Below are positions 22,261 through 30,828 of a stretch of 35,158 nucleotides of DNA, piece by piece. The first letter of the stretch is position 1, and each line of letters opens with the position of its first letter. The position numbers and the translations under genes are program-made. Source of the DNA: Acanthamoeba sp. SK_2022b (lineage: Eukaryota; Discosea; Longamoebia; Acanthamoebidae). The stretch is taken from NCBI GenBank assembly GCA_027943245.1, contig JANDJZ010000517.1, positions 1 through 35,158 of the forward strand, given 5' to 3'. The notes under the pieces were generated by a model. It made no database searches, was not told the origin of the DNA, and was given only the letters and a program-made list of their open reading frames with translations.

Positions 22261-22470
22261 ATGACCATAATTAAAGCTGCAAACCATCAGGAAGCAGAAA
22301 AGCTCATCCGCGCCGGCACAGCCAAGAAAATCGAACTGGCCTACGATATCGGCAGCGATGACTTCTTCCAGCTTGCCAGCCTGTGGTGCGATAAAGGCGC
22401 CAAGATCTCCAAAGGGAAAGAACACTTTATCGTCTCGTTAAAAGGGTTCCGCATCCCACCTAACGATTGA
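22261..22470 (+). CDS. 69-aa protein of unknown function
   Basis: The product begins MTIIKAANHQEAEKLIRAG and contains KKIELAYDIG and the C-terminal HFIVSLKGFRIPP. It looks like a small alpha/beta cytosolic protein with an even charge pattern. No family was recognised. AAGGA lies before the ATG, and the codon use is like that of neighbouring genes, so I consider it real. It stands alone between the 38-aa gene and the oxidoreductase. Confidence 0.68.
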   Translation: MTIIKAANHQEAEKLIRAGTAKKIELAYDIGSDDFFQLASLWCDKGAKISKGKEHFIVSLKGFRIPPND

Positions 22471-22624
22471 TATCCAGCCGCCCATCGCGGCGGCGTCCTC
22501 CCTTCCTCGCAAAACCGCTCTATTCGACCACGCGCACCTCATTCGATTTCGCTAAGCTAACAGCAGACTTTATTGCGGGCGTTCCGCCTGGATAACCACG
22601 TCCGCCACGATGAGGAGAATGAGC

Positions 22625-23632
22625 ATGTCAACAAATGCAGCGCAGCCCGGCACGATGAAAGCCATTGAGATCAGCCAACCGGGTGCTCCCGAGGTTCTGG
22701 TCGTCACCGAACGCCCGGTGCCCGCCCCGCAAGCGGGCGAGCTCCTGGTGAAAATCGCCGCCGCCGGCGTTAACCGCCCCGACGTGCTGCAGCGCCAGGG
22801 GAACTATGCGCCACCGCCCGGCGCTTCGGATATCCCCGGCCTGGAAATCGCCGGCGAAGTCGTCGCCATCGGTGAAGGCGTGACCCACTTCGCGCTCGGC
22901 GATCGGGTTTGCGCCCTCATCGCCGGCGGCGGCTATGCCGAATACTGCACCGTGCATGAAAGCAATGCGCTGCCGGTGCCGGCGGGTCTGAGCCTGACCG
23001 AGGCCGCCGCGCTACCGGAAACCTTCTTTACCGTCTGGGTCAACGTGTTCCAGCGCGGCCACCTCAAAGCCGGCGAAACCGTGTTGATCCACGGTGGCAC
23101 CTCTGGCATCGGCACAGTCGCCACCATGCTGGCAAAAGCCTTCTGCGCGCAGGTGATCACCACCGTTGGCTCCGAAGAGAAGCGCCAGGCCAGCCTGGCG
23201 CTGGGCGCCGACGTGGCGATTAACTACCGCAGCGAAGATTTTGTCGCACGCACCAAAGACGCCACCGACGGCAAAGGCGCCGACGTGATCGTCGATCTGA
23301 TCGCCGGCGACTATCTGGCCAAGAACTATCAAGCCGCGGCGATGGAAGGCCGCATCGTACAAATCGGCACGCAAAATGGCGTGGTAAAAGAGCTCAATCT
23401 GATGCCGCTGCTGTTGAAACGCCTGACCCATACCGGTTCAACGCTGCGCTCACGCAGCGTCGCGGACAAAGCGCAGATTGCCGCCGATCTGCACGAGAAG
23501 GTTTGGCCGCTGCTGGAGCGCGGCGTGCTGAAGCCGCAAATTTTTAGAACCTTCCCGCTCGAGCAGGCCGCCGCCGCGCATGCGCTGATGGAGTCCAGCG
23601 AGCACATCGGCAAGATCATGTTGACGTTCTGA
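22625..23632 (+). CDS. NAD(P)H quinone oxidoreductase, PIG3/zinc-free MDR type
   Basis: The 335-aa protein is a medium-chain dehydrogenase/reductase: an N-terminal GroES-like domain with NRPDVLQRQGNYAPPPGASD (typical of the PIG3 quinone reductase group), and a Rossmann domain with VLIHGGTSGIGTVATMLAKA as the nucleotide motif. The structural and catalytic zinc cysteines are absent, fitting a zinc-free NADPH quinone reductase. LLLKRLTHTGSTLRSR and the GKIMLTF ending are also typical. The start is the ATG at 22625, 7 nt after gaggag (22612-22617); the ATGs at 22610 and 22619 overlap or crowd that site. Confidence 0.92.
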   Translation: MSTNAAQPGTMKAIEISQPGAPEVLVVTERPVPAPQAGELLVKIAAAGVNRPDVLQRQGNYAPPPGASDIPGLEIAGEVVAIGEGVTHFALGDRVCALIAGGGYAEYCTVHESNALPVPAGLSLTEAAALPETFFTVWVNVFQRGHLKAGETVLIHGGTSGIGTVATMLAKAFCAQVITTVGSEEKRQASLALGADVAINYRSEDFVARTKDATDGKGADVIVDLIAGDYLAKNYQAAAMEGRIVQIGTQNGVVKELNLMPLLLKRLTHTGSTLRSRSVADKAQIAADLHEKVWPLLERGVLKPQIFRTFPLEQAAAAHALMESSEHIGKIMLTF

Positions 23633-23637
23633 AACCG

Positions 23638-23663
23638 TTCCCCGCAGCCTGCGCTGCGGGGAA
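23638..23663. terminator. Hairpin between convergent oxidoreductase genes
   Basis: The perfect 10-bp arms ttccccgcag and ctgcggggaa with a 6-nt loop lie between the quinone reductase stop (23632) and the end of the PRISE-type gene (23677). There is a short AAA after it but no long T-run. Confidence 0.6.
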
Positions 23664-23676
23664 ACCGATGCCGCGC

Positions 23677-24729
23677 TCAGGGAATGATGCCGCGGCGGCG
23701 GAACTCATCGAACAGCGAGAAAAACATGGCTTCGGTTTCGACAAACTGATGGAAACCGAAACGCCGCGCCTTGCTGCCGTCCGCGAACATGTCATAGTCC
23801 CAGGAAAAGACGAAGTCGGCGAAACGCCAGCCGGCCACCGCGCGATAGTCCGGTTCGGTCAATTGGTGCCGTTGCACCAGCTCTCGCCACAGCATCGCTT
23901 TGTCCGCCATCATGCTCTCCAACGGCATCGACAGCGGCGGCGCGCATTCCAGCCCGAAGTAAGCGGCGATTTTTGGCCACATCTCGCTCCAGCGAAACAG
24001 ATCGCCATTGTTGATATTAAACGCCTGATTGGCCGCCGCCGGTTCGGTCGCCGCCCAGAGCGTGGCACGCGCCAACAGCCCGGCATCGGTCATTTCCAGC
24101 AGGCGGTGGTAAGCGCCCGGTTTGCCGGGGAAACGCAACGGCAGCCCAAGCGCTTTACTGATCGACGCGTAAACCGCGATGCTTAACGCCAGGTTCATCG
24201 GATTGCCGAGGGAGAAGCCCCCCACCACGCTCGGGCGAATGGCGCTCCAGTGCCAACGTTTGCCGGCCTGACGCTGCGCCAGATACTGCTGTTGTGCCAC
24301 GTTAAACTCCGGCGGCATATGTCCGGCGTCGCTTTCACGCGCCGGTGTTTTAAACGGCCCCAAATGGGCGCCATACACCTTGTAGCCCTGCATCAGGCTG
24401 ATATGCTCCAGCGCTGGCGCGATCGGCCCCAGCCCCTCGACGACGTGTTGCAACATCTGCAGATTGGGCGCCACCAGGCCCGCCCAATCCGGCGCATCCT
24501 GATAGGCGGCATAGAAGACGTGGCTAATCGCGCTCAGCGGCCGCAGCGCGTCGCGCGTTGCCTCCGCATCCAGCAGATCCTCCTGCAGGTGGCGCACACC
24601 AGGCGCCGGTTCCCCACCCCGGCGCGAGACACCCACCACGGGCCAGCCCTGACCGGTCAGTTCCTCAATCAATCGGCGCCCTATTACGCCATTGGCGCCG
24701 ATCACTAACGCCTGTCGCTTTGCGTTCAT
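23677..24729 (-). CDS. PRISE-type short-chain reductase (progesterone 5-beta-reductase-like)
   Basis: The 350-aa protein is an extended short-chain dehydrogenase. It starts with a Rossmann motif ALVIGANGVIGRRLIEEL (residues about 7-24), followed by VVGVSRRG, a NADPH-preferring arginine pair. MQGYKVYGAHLGP is the PRISE signature, in which the catalytic Tyr and Lys are rearranged compared with classical SDRs, and it is followed by HWSAIRPSVVGGFS. The relatives reduce enones such as progesterone or iridoid precursors; the bacterial substrate is unknown. The frame is open to 24777, but the ATG at 24729 follows GAGGAGTGACAAG. It is divergent from a LysR regulator. Confidence 0.87.
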   Translation of the reverse strand: MNAKRQALVIGANGVIGRRLIEELTGQGWPVVGVSRRGGEPAPGVRHLQEDLLDAEATRDALRPLSAISHVFYAAYQDAPDWAGLVAPNLQMLQHVVEGLGPIAPALEHISLMQGYKVYGAHLGPFKTPARESDAGHMPPEFNVAQQQYLAQRQAGKRWHWSAIRPSVVGGFSLGNPMNLALSIAVYASISKALGLPLRFPGKPGAYHRLLEMTDAGLLARATLWAATEPAAANQAFNINNGDLFRWSEMWPKIAAYFGLECAPPLSMPLESMMADKAMLWRELVQRHQLTEPDYRAVAGWRFADFVFSWDYDMFADGSKARRFGFHQFVETEAMFFSLFDEFRRRGIIP

Positions 24730-24839
24730 CTTGTCACTCCTCGGGTTGTCGATGCCCCGAGTGTTATTGATTAGCACTGCTTGCGGTAGACGAGAACCTC
24801 CACTAACACTAATAAGAAAAACCTATAGGCAAGATCGAC

Positions 24840-25772
24840 ATGGATAAGCTGAACGCAATGAAAACCTTTGTGCGGGTGGCGGAGCTGGGCAGCCTGTCGG
24901 CCGCCGCTCGCGATCTGCGCTTAACGCAGCCGGCGGTCAGTCAGCAAATCGCCGGTCTGGAGCAGGAGCTGGGGGCACAGCTGCTGTTTCGCAGCACCCG
25001 GGCAGTCTCCCTGACCGAGGCCGGCAGCGGTTATTATCAACGCCTCAAAGCGATTCTGGCGGCGGTCGACGAAGCGGAAGAGGCGCTGCACGGCCAGCGC
25101 CACCGGCTGCAGGGCAACCTGCGCCTTCACGCACCGACCGGATTCGGTCAGCGGCACGTCACGCCGCTGGCCATCGCTTTCCAGCAGCGCCATCCGGACC
25201 TCACCATCGAGCTGCTGCTGGACGATCGGCGCGCCGACGTGATCGGCGAAGGCATCGACGTGGCGCTACGCTTCGGCGAACTGCACGCGCCCGGCATGGT
25301 GGCGAAACGGCTGGGCGAACTGCAACGCCTGCTGGTGGCGTCACCGGCGTATCTGGCAGAGCATGGCGCGCCACGCTCGCCGGCGGAGCTGGCAAAACAT
25401 GCGCACATTCGCTACAGCGGATTGAACGACGGGGATACGCTCACCCTGATCGGCCCGCACGGCCCCGAAATAGTGGCGCTGCGGCCCACGTTCCGCGCCA
25501 ACAATACGCTATCGCTGCTGACGGCCATCGAGGCAGGGCTTGGTATCGGCGGCGCTCAGCGGCCGTTGATCGGCGAGCAGCTGGCGACAGGGGCGCTGGT
25601 GCCCGTCTTGCCGGAATACCGCTATCCGCCCATGGCGCTGCACGCGGTCTATCCCGCATTACGATTTATTCCGGAGAAAGTGCGCGCCTGGGTGGCGCAT
25701 CTGCAACAGGCGTTGACGGCGATCGAGGGAATTAGCGGAGTGAATGCCCCCGGCCAGACGCCGGGAGCATAA
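24840..25772 (+). CDS. LysR-family regulator, divergent from the PRISE-type gene
   Basis: The 310-aa protein has the LysR winged HTH in residues about 3-62 (AELGSLSAAARDLRLTQPAV, then SQQIAGLEQELG) and an effector domain from about 92 (GNLRLHAPTGFGQRHVTPLA) of the CrgA/DmlR group, with IDVALRFGEL and ANNTLSLLTAIEAGLGIG. The 110-bp divergent gap with 23677-24729 suggests that it regulates that reductase, possibly in response to its substrate. It ends 3 bp before the convergent yidB-like gene, with a small hairpin inside its last codons (25749-25765). Confidence 0.9.
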   Translation: MDKLNAMKTFVRVAELGSLSAAARDLRLTQPAVSQQIAGLEQELGAQLLFRSTRAVSLTEAGSGYYQRLKAILAAVDEAEEALHGQRHRLQGNLRLHAPTGFGQRHVTPLAIAFQQRHPDLTIELLLDDRRADVIGEGIDVALRFGELHAPGMVAKRLGELQRLLVASPAYLAEHGAPRSPAELAKHAHIRYSGLNDGDTLTLIGPHGPEIVALRPTFRANNTLSLLTAIEAGLGIGGAQRPLIGEQLATGALVPVLPEYRYPPMALHAVYPALRFIPEKVRAWVAHLQQALTAIEGISGVNAPGQTPGA

Positions 25773-25775
25773 GCC

Positions 25776-26168
25776 TTATTTGAACAGTTTGCCGACCATG
25801 TCGCCCAGTTCGTTGCTGTCTTGCTGCACTTCGCCATTTGGCGAAGCGGCATCCGCGACCGTTGGCAAGAACTGTGCAATGGTGCTGGAGGCCTGAGCCG
25901 GATCGACACCCAGCTTTTCAGCCAGCTGATTAATCGCATCGCTACCCAACGCCTGCTGTACGTGATCGCCGGTAATCGGTTGGTTTTCGCCATTGCCGAG
26001 CCAGGAGCCGACGATATCGCCGAACTGCCCCTGACGGAACTTGTCCAAAATGGCCTGCAGGCCACCTTGTTGCTCAACCCACTGCATAATGGCGATGTAA
26101 TCGATGCCTTTGCCACCGTTGGCGCCGCCGCCCAGAATGTTACCCAATACGCTATCGAACAGACCCAT
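25776..26168 (-). CDS. YidB-like DUF937 protein
   Basis: The 130-aa protein starts MGLFDSVLGNILGG and has QWVEQQGGLQAILDKFRQGQ and IVGSWLGNGENQPITGDHV, hallmarks of the YidB/DUF937 family. It closes with AQFLPTVADAASPNGEV. The fold is helical and has no signal peptide. The function is unknown; E. coli YidB is a small cytosolic protein. It is the first of three minus-strand small genes with the YeaQ- and ElaB-like ones. Confidence 0.88.
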   Translation of the reverse strand: MGLFDSVLGNILGGGANGGKGIDYIAIMQWVEQQGGLQAILDKFRQGQFGDIVGSWLGNGENQPITGDHVQQALGSDAINQLAEKLGVDPAQASSTIAQFLPTVADAASPNGEVQQDSNELGDMVGKLFK

Positions 26169-26263
26169 GATATTCCCCTTTCAGCCGATACGGCCCGCGC
26201 CGCACCGCCGGATTGATTTCACGAAAAAGGGCCGCCGCGGCGACCCTGTTGAGCAACGGCTGC

Positions 26264-26512
26264 TTAGCCTTTGATCTTCCTGTAGACAAAAAGCACCACC
26301 AGGGCACCGATTACCGCCACCACAAAGCTGCCCAGGTTAAAGCCGTCAACGCGACCCATACCGAAGAAGGTGCTGATATAGCCGCCGACCACGGCGCCCA
26401 CGACCCCCAGTACCACGGTCATAATAAACCCGCCGCCGTCTTTGCCCGGCATAATCCATTTGGCCAGGATACCGGCGATTAAACCAAAAATGATCCAGGA
26501 AATGATGCCCAT
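26264..26512 (-). CDS. yeaQ: GlsB/YeaQ/YmgE family inner-membrane protein
   Basis: The 82-aa protein matches E. coli YeaQ closely: MGIISWIIFGLIAGILAKWI, MPGKDGGGFIMTVVLG, VVGAVVGGYIS and GSFVVAVIGALVVLF. It has three hydrophobic segments with Gly-rich packing, ending in YRKIKG. This transglycosylase-associated family is induced by stress (RpoS in E. coli), though its activity is unproven. The frame is open upstream to 26593, but the ATG at 26512 with GGGAGAG before it gives the family N-terminus. It lies 14 bp downstream of the ElaB-like gene on the same strand, so the two are probably one transcript. Confidence 0.92.
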   Translation of the reverse strand: MGIISWIIFGLIAGILAKWIMPGKDGGGFIMTVVLGVVGAVVGGYISTFFGMGRVDGFNLGSFVVAVIGALVVLFVYRKIKG

Positions 26513-26526
26513 CTTTACTCTCCCTA

Positions 26527-26724
26527 TTACCTTTTGCCTAACAGAAATCCTATTACCAGGCCCACGACGGCGCCGGCGCCTATCCCCGCCCAAGGATTAT
26601 CCTTGATGCAGGCACATGATTGCTCGAGCGCCGCTTTTACACCGCTGCGCACTTCGCAGGCGGTGGTTTTCACGTAGTCGCTCGGTTGCTCAACACCGTT
26701 TAGATCGTCATTTTCATATGACAT
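26527..26724 (-). CDS. ElaB/YqjD/DUF883-type C-tail-anchored protein
   Basis: The 65-aa protein ends with KDNPWAGIGAGAVVGLVIGF and LLGKR, the glycine-rich tail anchor of the ElaB/YqjD/YgaM family. These proteins sit in the inner membrane by the C-terminal helix and bind ribosomes in stationary phase in E. coli. Here the N-terminal helical part is short (about 40 residues against 80 or more), and it has a Cys-x-Cys (SCACIK). It is co-directional with yeaQ 14 bp downstream. The family call is firm by the tail only. Confidence 0.82.
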   Translation of the reverse strand: MSYENDDLNGVEQPSDYVKTTACEVRSGVKAALEQSCACIKDNPWAGIGAGAVVGLVIGFLLGKR

Positions 26725-27001
26725 GTCAAATCCTTACAGACCAACCCTCTGAGAATTGCGTCACATGTTTCACGCCCGGCACCGCCCGCCCCGCGATCTT
26801 GCTCCGGGCAATCTGCCCGCTGCCGCTCAATGCAGGGCTTACGGCGACAAACGCACAACTTCACACTATGACTATAGTAAAAAATCAGCGGTTTACCCAT
26901 TTCCGTCCGTCTGAATTTCACCGTACAAAAAACGATCTAATTTCATCCTGCTGTCATCTCGACAGACTAAACTTTAAACAAATCTCCGGGAGGAAACGCC
27001 C

Positions 27002-27091
27002 ATGTTCAATGCCCCGTTCATCCTGATTCTCGCACTGCTGTACGCGCTGGCCGCCGTTTGGGACGGTTCCGCCGCGTTACTGTTTCTCTAA
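27002..27091 (+). CDS. 29-aa hydrophobic membrane peptide
   Basis: The ORF encodes MFNAPFILILALLYALAAVW followed by DGSAALLFL. It is almost wholly hydrophobic, one membrane helix with an Asp near the end. The ribosome site gggaggaaa (26989-26997) is strong and well spaced to the ATG. I do not recognise it, but it looks like a genuine small membrane protein. The 277 bp upstream and 260 bp downstream hold no gene that I can support; the downstream part is AT-rich and should contain the promoter of the acyltransferase gene. Confidence 0.6.
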   Translation: MFNAPFILILALLYALAAVWDGSAALLFL

Positions 27092-27351
27092 GGTTACATA
27101 GCGGTTGTCACTTTTGCGATGCGCTTAATTGTGTCTTTATTTTTCAATTGCGTCAGCCGGTTGAAATAGCGGTAAATATCCTCCTTTTCCTCGGTAAAAA
27201 TCCTAACTTGCCCCGTTATCCGTGCGTTGCTAAATAAAGCGCAAAAAAAAGCATTAATGGAAACCCCTATTTAGCACCAAATGTTCTATCATTCGCCGTA
27301 TAACAATTTGGGTTAAGGTCCCATTGGGAAAGAAAAGGAAGAACAGGAAAA

Positions 27352-28272
27352 ATGCTTTCAAACCAACGCTTTGAGCGCGAATTCTTGCGCCCTCGTTATT
27401 GGTTGCTGTGGATAGGGCTAGGAATGCTCTATCTCTTGGTGTTACTGCCCTACCCGCTCATATATCGGCTTGGACACGGCCTCGGCAGAATAGCCATGCG
27501 CCTGATGAAACGCCGGGTAAAAATAGCGCGCCGCAATTTAGCACTCTGCTTCCCCGCAATGCCCGCCGCCGAGCGCGAGGCGCTGATCGTCAAAAATTTT
27601 GAGTCCGTCGGCATGGGCCTGTTCGAAGTCGGCATGGCCTGGTTCTGGCCCGACTGGCGCATCGCCCGCTGGTTCAAGGTGAGCGGCATGGAAAACATGC
27701 AGCTGGCACGCCAGGACGGCAAAGGCGTTCTGCTGATCGGTCTGCATTTCCTGACGCTGGAACTGGGCGCGCGCATTTTCGGCATGCAAAATCCCGGCAT
27801 CGGCGTGCATCGCCCGCATAACAACAAGCTGATGGAGTGGGTACAGACCCGCGGCCGGCTGCGCTCGAATAAGTTCATGATCGATCGTAAAGATATCAAA
27901 GGCATGATCCGCAACCTGAAACAGGGGGAAATCCTGTGGTACGCGCCGGATCACGATTACGGCCCGCAAAGCAGCGTGTTCGCGCCGTTCTTCGCCGTTG
28001 AAAACGCCGCCACGACAACCGGTACCTTTATCCTGGCGCGCATGGGGCGGCCGTCGATCGTGCCTTTCGTGCCCCGCCGGCTGCCGCATGCGCAGGGCTA
28101 TGAGCTGATCGTACAGCCGCCGCTGAAGGACTTCCCGCTGGACGATGAAACGCGCGCGGCGACCATGATGAACCGCGTGGTGGAAGAACAGGTGCTGCTG
28201 GCACCCGATCAGTACATGTGGCTGCACCGCCGGTTTAAAACCCGTCCGCCCGGCGAACCTTCGCTGTATTAA
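27352..28272 (+). CDS. lpxP: Lipid A late acyltransferase, LpxL/LpxP family
   Basis: The enzyme moves a fatty acyl chain from acyl-ACP to Kdo2-lipid IVA at the inner face of the inner membrane. The 306-aa protein has one N-terminal membrane helix (residues about 17-37). It has the HX4(D/E) catalytic motif in [32 protein letters not shown] as in Lpx[10 protein letters not shown] as in LpxL, and the common end [14 protein letters not shown]. It therefore lies between LpxL (lauroyl) and LpxP (palmitoleoyl, cold-induced), and the gene name is a best guess. Upstream 27092-27351 is AT-rich. A perfect hairpin follows the stop. Confidence 0.9.
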   Translation: MLSNQRFEREFLRPRYWLLWIGLGMLYLLVLLPYPLIYRLGHGLGRIAMRLMKRRVKIARRNLALCFPAMPAAEREALIVKNFESVGMGLFEVGMAWFWPDWRIARWFKVSGMENMQLARQDGKGVLLIGLHFLTLELGARIFGMQNPGIGVHRPHNNKLMEWVQTRGRLRSNKFMIDRKDIKGMIRNLKQGEILWYAPDHDYGPQSSVFAPFFAVENAATTTGTFILARMGRPSIVPFVPRRLPHAQGYELIVQPPLKDFPLDDETRAATMMNRVVEEQVLLAPDQYMWLHRRFKTRPPGEPSLY

Positions 28273-28281
28273 CGCCCTCGT

Positions 28282-28311
28282 GCCTTCGCCCGCCACACCG
28301 CTGGCGAAGGC
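28282..28311 (+). terminator. Hairpin after the acyltransferase gene
   Basis: The perfect 9-bp arms gccttcgcc and ggcgaaggc with a 12-nt loop lie 10 bp after the stop. The following bases are not T-rich, so it may stabilise the mRNA end rather than terminate on its own. Confidence 0.45.
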
Positions 28312-28449
28312 GCGCTCGCCTCGCACAAGCATTCTTCGCCAAGGGAACTACACTAATAAGTCACCGACGGCAATCATTGCCGCCAGCAACCATTTCTTCC
28401 TGCCCGCGGGCCGGTCGTTGCCTGTCGGGTCACAACCGAGGTCAATGTC

Positions 28450-28869
28450 ATGCTGGTACAACCCTATCTGTTTTTCAGCGGTAACTGTGAGCAAGCGATT
28501 AACTTCTACGTGCAGCAGTTGAATGCCAAAATTGAAATGGTCATGCGTTACAAAGACATGCCCGAAGAGGCTCGGCAAGGCGGGCCACAGGACGTCAACC
28601 CGGAGGCGATCATGCATGCGCGCCTGCTGATCGGCGACGGCGTGCTGATGGCCTCCGACGGCTGCCCGCAGGACGACAGCGGCGGCGCTTCCCATAAAGG
28701 CTTCTCGCTGTCGCTGAACCCCAGCGATGCGGAGCAAGGGCGCAAGCTGTTCGATAATCTGGCGCAGGGCGGCCAGGTGACGATGCCTTACCAAGCCACC
28801 TTTTGGGCCAAAGGCTTCGGCATGCTGACCGATAAATTTGGCGTCAACTGGATGATCAACGTCGAATAA
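28450..28869 (+). CDS. PhnB-like VOC-family protein
   Basis: The 139-aa protein is a vicinal-oxygen-chelate fold of the PhnB/YjdN type: LVQPYLFFSGNCEQAINFYV at the start, then LNAKIEMVMRYKDMPEE, IMHARLLIGDGVLMASD and the end FGMLTDKFGVNWMINVE. Relatives are called glyoxalase-like or 3-demethylubiquinone methyltransferase-like, but no reaction is established for them. The metal-ligand pattern of true glyoxalases is not evident. It is cytosolic. GAGGT precedes the ATG. It stands alone between the acyltransferase and a small convergent membrane gene. Confidence 0.9.
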   Translation: MLVQPYLFFSGNCEQAINFYVQQLNAKIEMVMRYKDMPEEARQGGPQDVNPEAIMHARLLIGDGVLMASDGCPQDDSGGASHKGFSLSLNPSDAEQGRKLFDNLAQGGQVTMPYQATFWAKGFGMLTDKFGVNWMINVE

Positions 28870-28884
28870 CCCGCCATGGCGCCG

Positions 28885-29079
28885 CTAGCTATAGCGGTGC
28901 CAGTCATACGCCGCCTTGGCGAACAGCACGAACAGCAGCGTCAACAGCACCAACCCCAACCGCCAGTAGGGCGATCGGCGGCGGCGCCAGGCGATGTACA
29001 TCATCCCCGCCAGCGCCCCCAGCGTAAGGGGGTAATACACCGCCAGCGTCAGTAAAACGATCATGATGTAATCCGACAT
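28885..29079 (-). CDS. Small two-helix membrane protein
   Basis: The 64-aa product has two hydrophobic segments (residues about 4-29 and 40-56) joined by a basic loop WRRRRSPYWR, which should lie in the cytosol by the positive-inside rule. The C-terminus ends AAYDWHRYS. No family was recognised. It is convergent with the PhnB-like gene and divergent from the diguanylate cyclase gene. Confidence 0.6.
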   Translation of the reverse strand: MSDYIMIVLLTLAVYYPLTLGALAGMMYIAWRRRRSPYWRLGLVLLTLLFVLFAKAAYDWHRYS

Positions 29080-29239
29080 TGACTCTTTACTCCGTAGTCT
29101 TCACACCGCCGCAGAGGCAGATTGCGGCATGCCTTTCTCCGTATCGCCTCGTTAAGGGCTAGAGGTCTGGCGCATTTATGCATAAAATATAGGATTGCTC
29201 TTAACTCAAATTGAATAGTAATCAAACCACAAGGGTGAC

Positions 29240-30793
29240 ATGACTCAGCAGCAACCCATACAGGATGCCGTGCCGCCGCGCAGCGTTAAAAGCTCCCCAT
29301 TATTATTTCAGGCCGGCGTGTTTGTCATCATCGTTGCCGCCACGCTGATCCTCTTTAACAGCTGGCAAATCTGGAACGCGCACCAGCGCGATCTGCGCAG
29401 CGCCGAGCATGAATCCGCCAACCTCGCCCGCTCGCTGGCGCAGCACGCCGACGATACCTTCATGCAGGTGGACGGCAATCTGCTCGATCTGACAGAACGT
29501 CTCCAGAACGACGGGCTGGGCCCATCGCAGCTGACGCGGCTGCAGCGGGTCATGCAGACGCAGGTTGGCAATCTGCCGCAGCTGCATGGGCTGTTTATCT
29601 ACGATGCGCGCGGCCGCTGGCTGGCGACCTCCTCGGGCAAGTTCATCAAGAACGCCAACAACGCCGATCGTGATTACTTCAAATACCATCAAAACCGCGA
29701 CGGCGGCGGTCTGTACATCGGCAAGGTGATCCGCAGCCGCACTACCGGCGATCTGATCATCCCCGTATCACGGCGCTTCAACAACCCGGACGGCAGCTTT
29801 GGCGGCGTGGTGCTGGCGACGCTGTACGTCGATTATTTCCGCCAGTTTTACGACAGCTTCGCCCTCAACACCGACGCCTCGTTGAACCTGCTGCTGGCGG
29901 ACGGCACCATCCTTTACCGCCGCCCTTACTCAGCGGCCTCGATCGGTAAAAACATCGCCAAGGGCGTGTTGTTCAGCGAAATTTTACCGCATTCGGAGTT
30001 CGGCAACGCCACCATCACCTCGCTGTACGACAAAGTGGAGCGCATCTACGGCTATTCGCGGGTCAATCGCTTTCCGCTGGTGATCGCCGCCGGGCTGTCG
30101 AAGCGCGACGCGCTGGCGGACTGGCGCACCGACGCCGGCCTGTTCGCCGCCGGCGGCCTCTCCCTGCTGATGATCCTGTTGGCGATGGGCATGGTGCTGC
30201 TGCGGCAAATCAAGCACAGCATGCAAACCGAAGCCGAGCTGATGCGCACCCGCGATCAGCTGACCAGCATCAACCAGATGCTCGAAGAGTTGGCGCTGCT
30301 GGACGGCCTGACCGGTCTGGCCAATCGCCGCCAGTTTGATATCGCGCTGAAGAACGAACTGGCGCGGGCTTCGCGCAACTACCGCAGCGTGGCGCTGCTG
30401 ATGCTGGATATCGACTACTTCAAGCAGTACAACGACAGCTATGGCCACGTCGCCGGCGACCAGTGCCTGCAGCAAATCGGCCAAACGCTGAAGGGGCTGG
30501 CGTGCCGCAGCAACGACATTCTGGCGCGCTACGGCGGCGAAGAGATGGGGATTATCCTGCCGGATACCGACGTGCAGGGCGCGCTGATTTTCGCCGAACG
30601 CGTCATCCAGGCGGTGCGAGATCTGAAAATTCCGCATCAGGGCAACCCGCACGGCATCGTTACCATCAGCATCGGCATCTGCGCCAAAGTGCCGCATATG
30701 TATAACGATACGCCGATCAGCTTTATCAATGAGGCGGACAGCGCGCTGTATCAGGCCAAGAAAAAAGGCAAAAACTGCATTTACGGCGCTTAA
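29240..30793 (+). CDS. Membrane diguanylate cyclase with CACHE sensor domain
   Basis: The 517-aa protein should make cyclic di-GMP from two GTP. It has an N-terminal membrane helix (about residues 22-42), a periplasmic double-CACHE domain (about 45-295; DYFKYHQNRDGGGLYIGKV is typical), a second helix (about 300-322), a linker helix and a GGDEF domain (about 350-517). The active-site motif reads GGEEM at 432-436, keeping the catalytic acidic residues with Met for Phe. DIDYFKQYNDSYGH is present. The product-inhibition I-site RxxD is intact (R423-D426). Start GTGACATG context; the ATG at 29240 follows aaggg. It is an active-looking enzyme whose ligand is unknown. Confidence 0.92.
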   Translation: MTQQQPIQDAVPPRSVKSSPLLFQAGVFVIIVAATLILFNSWQIWNAHQRDLRSAEHESANLARSLAQHADDTFMQVDGNLLDLTERLQNDGLGPSQLTRLQRVMQTQVGNLPQLHGLFIYDARGRWLATSSGKFIKNANNADRDYFKYHQNRDGGGLYIGKVIRSRTTGDLIIPVSRRFNNPDGSFGGVVLATLYVDYFRQFYDSFALNTDASLNLLLADGTILYRRPYSAASIGKNIAKGVLFSEILPHSEFGNATITSLYDKVERIYGYSRVNRFPLVIAAGLSKRDALADWRTDAGLFAAGGLSLLMILLAMGMVLLRQIKHSMQTEAELMRTRDQLTSINQMLEELALLDGLTGLANRRQFDIALKNELARASRNYRSVALLMLDIDYFKQYNDSYGHVAGDQCLQQIGQTLKGLACRSNDILARYGGEEMGIILPDTDVQGALIFAERVIQAVRDLKIPHQGNPHGIVTISIGICAKVPHMYNDTPISFINEADSALYQAKKKGKNCIYGA

Positions 30794-30799
30794 GCAATC

Positions 30800-30828
30800 A
30801 TCGGGTCACCAAAATTTGGCGGCCCGAT
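30800..30828 (+). terminator. Terminator-like hairpin after the diguanylate cyclase
   Basis: An outer stem atcggg/cccgat (30800-30805/30823-30828) and an inner palindrome ccaaaatttgg lie 7 bp after the stop, followed by ttatt. The T-run is short. Confidence 0.5.
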
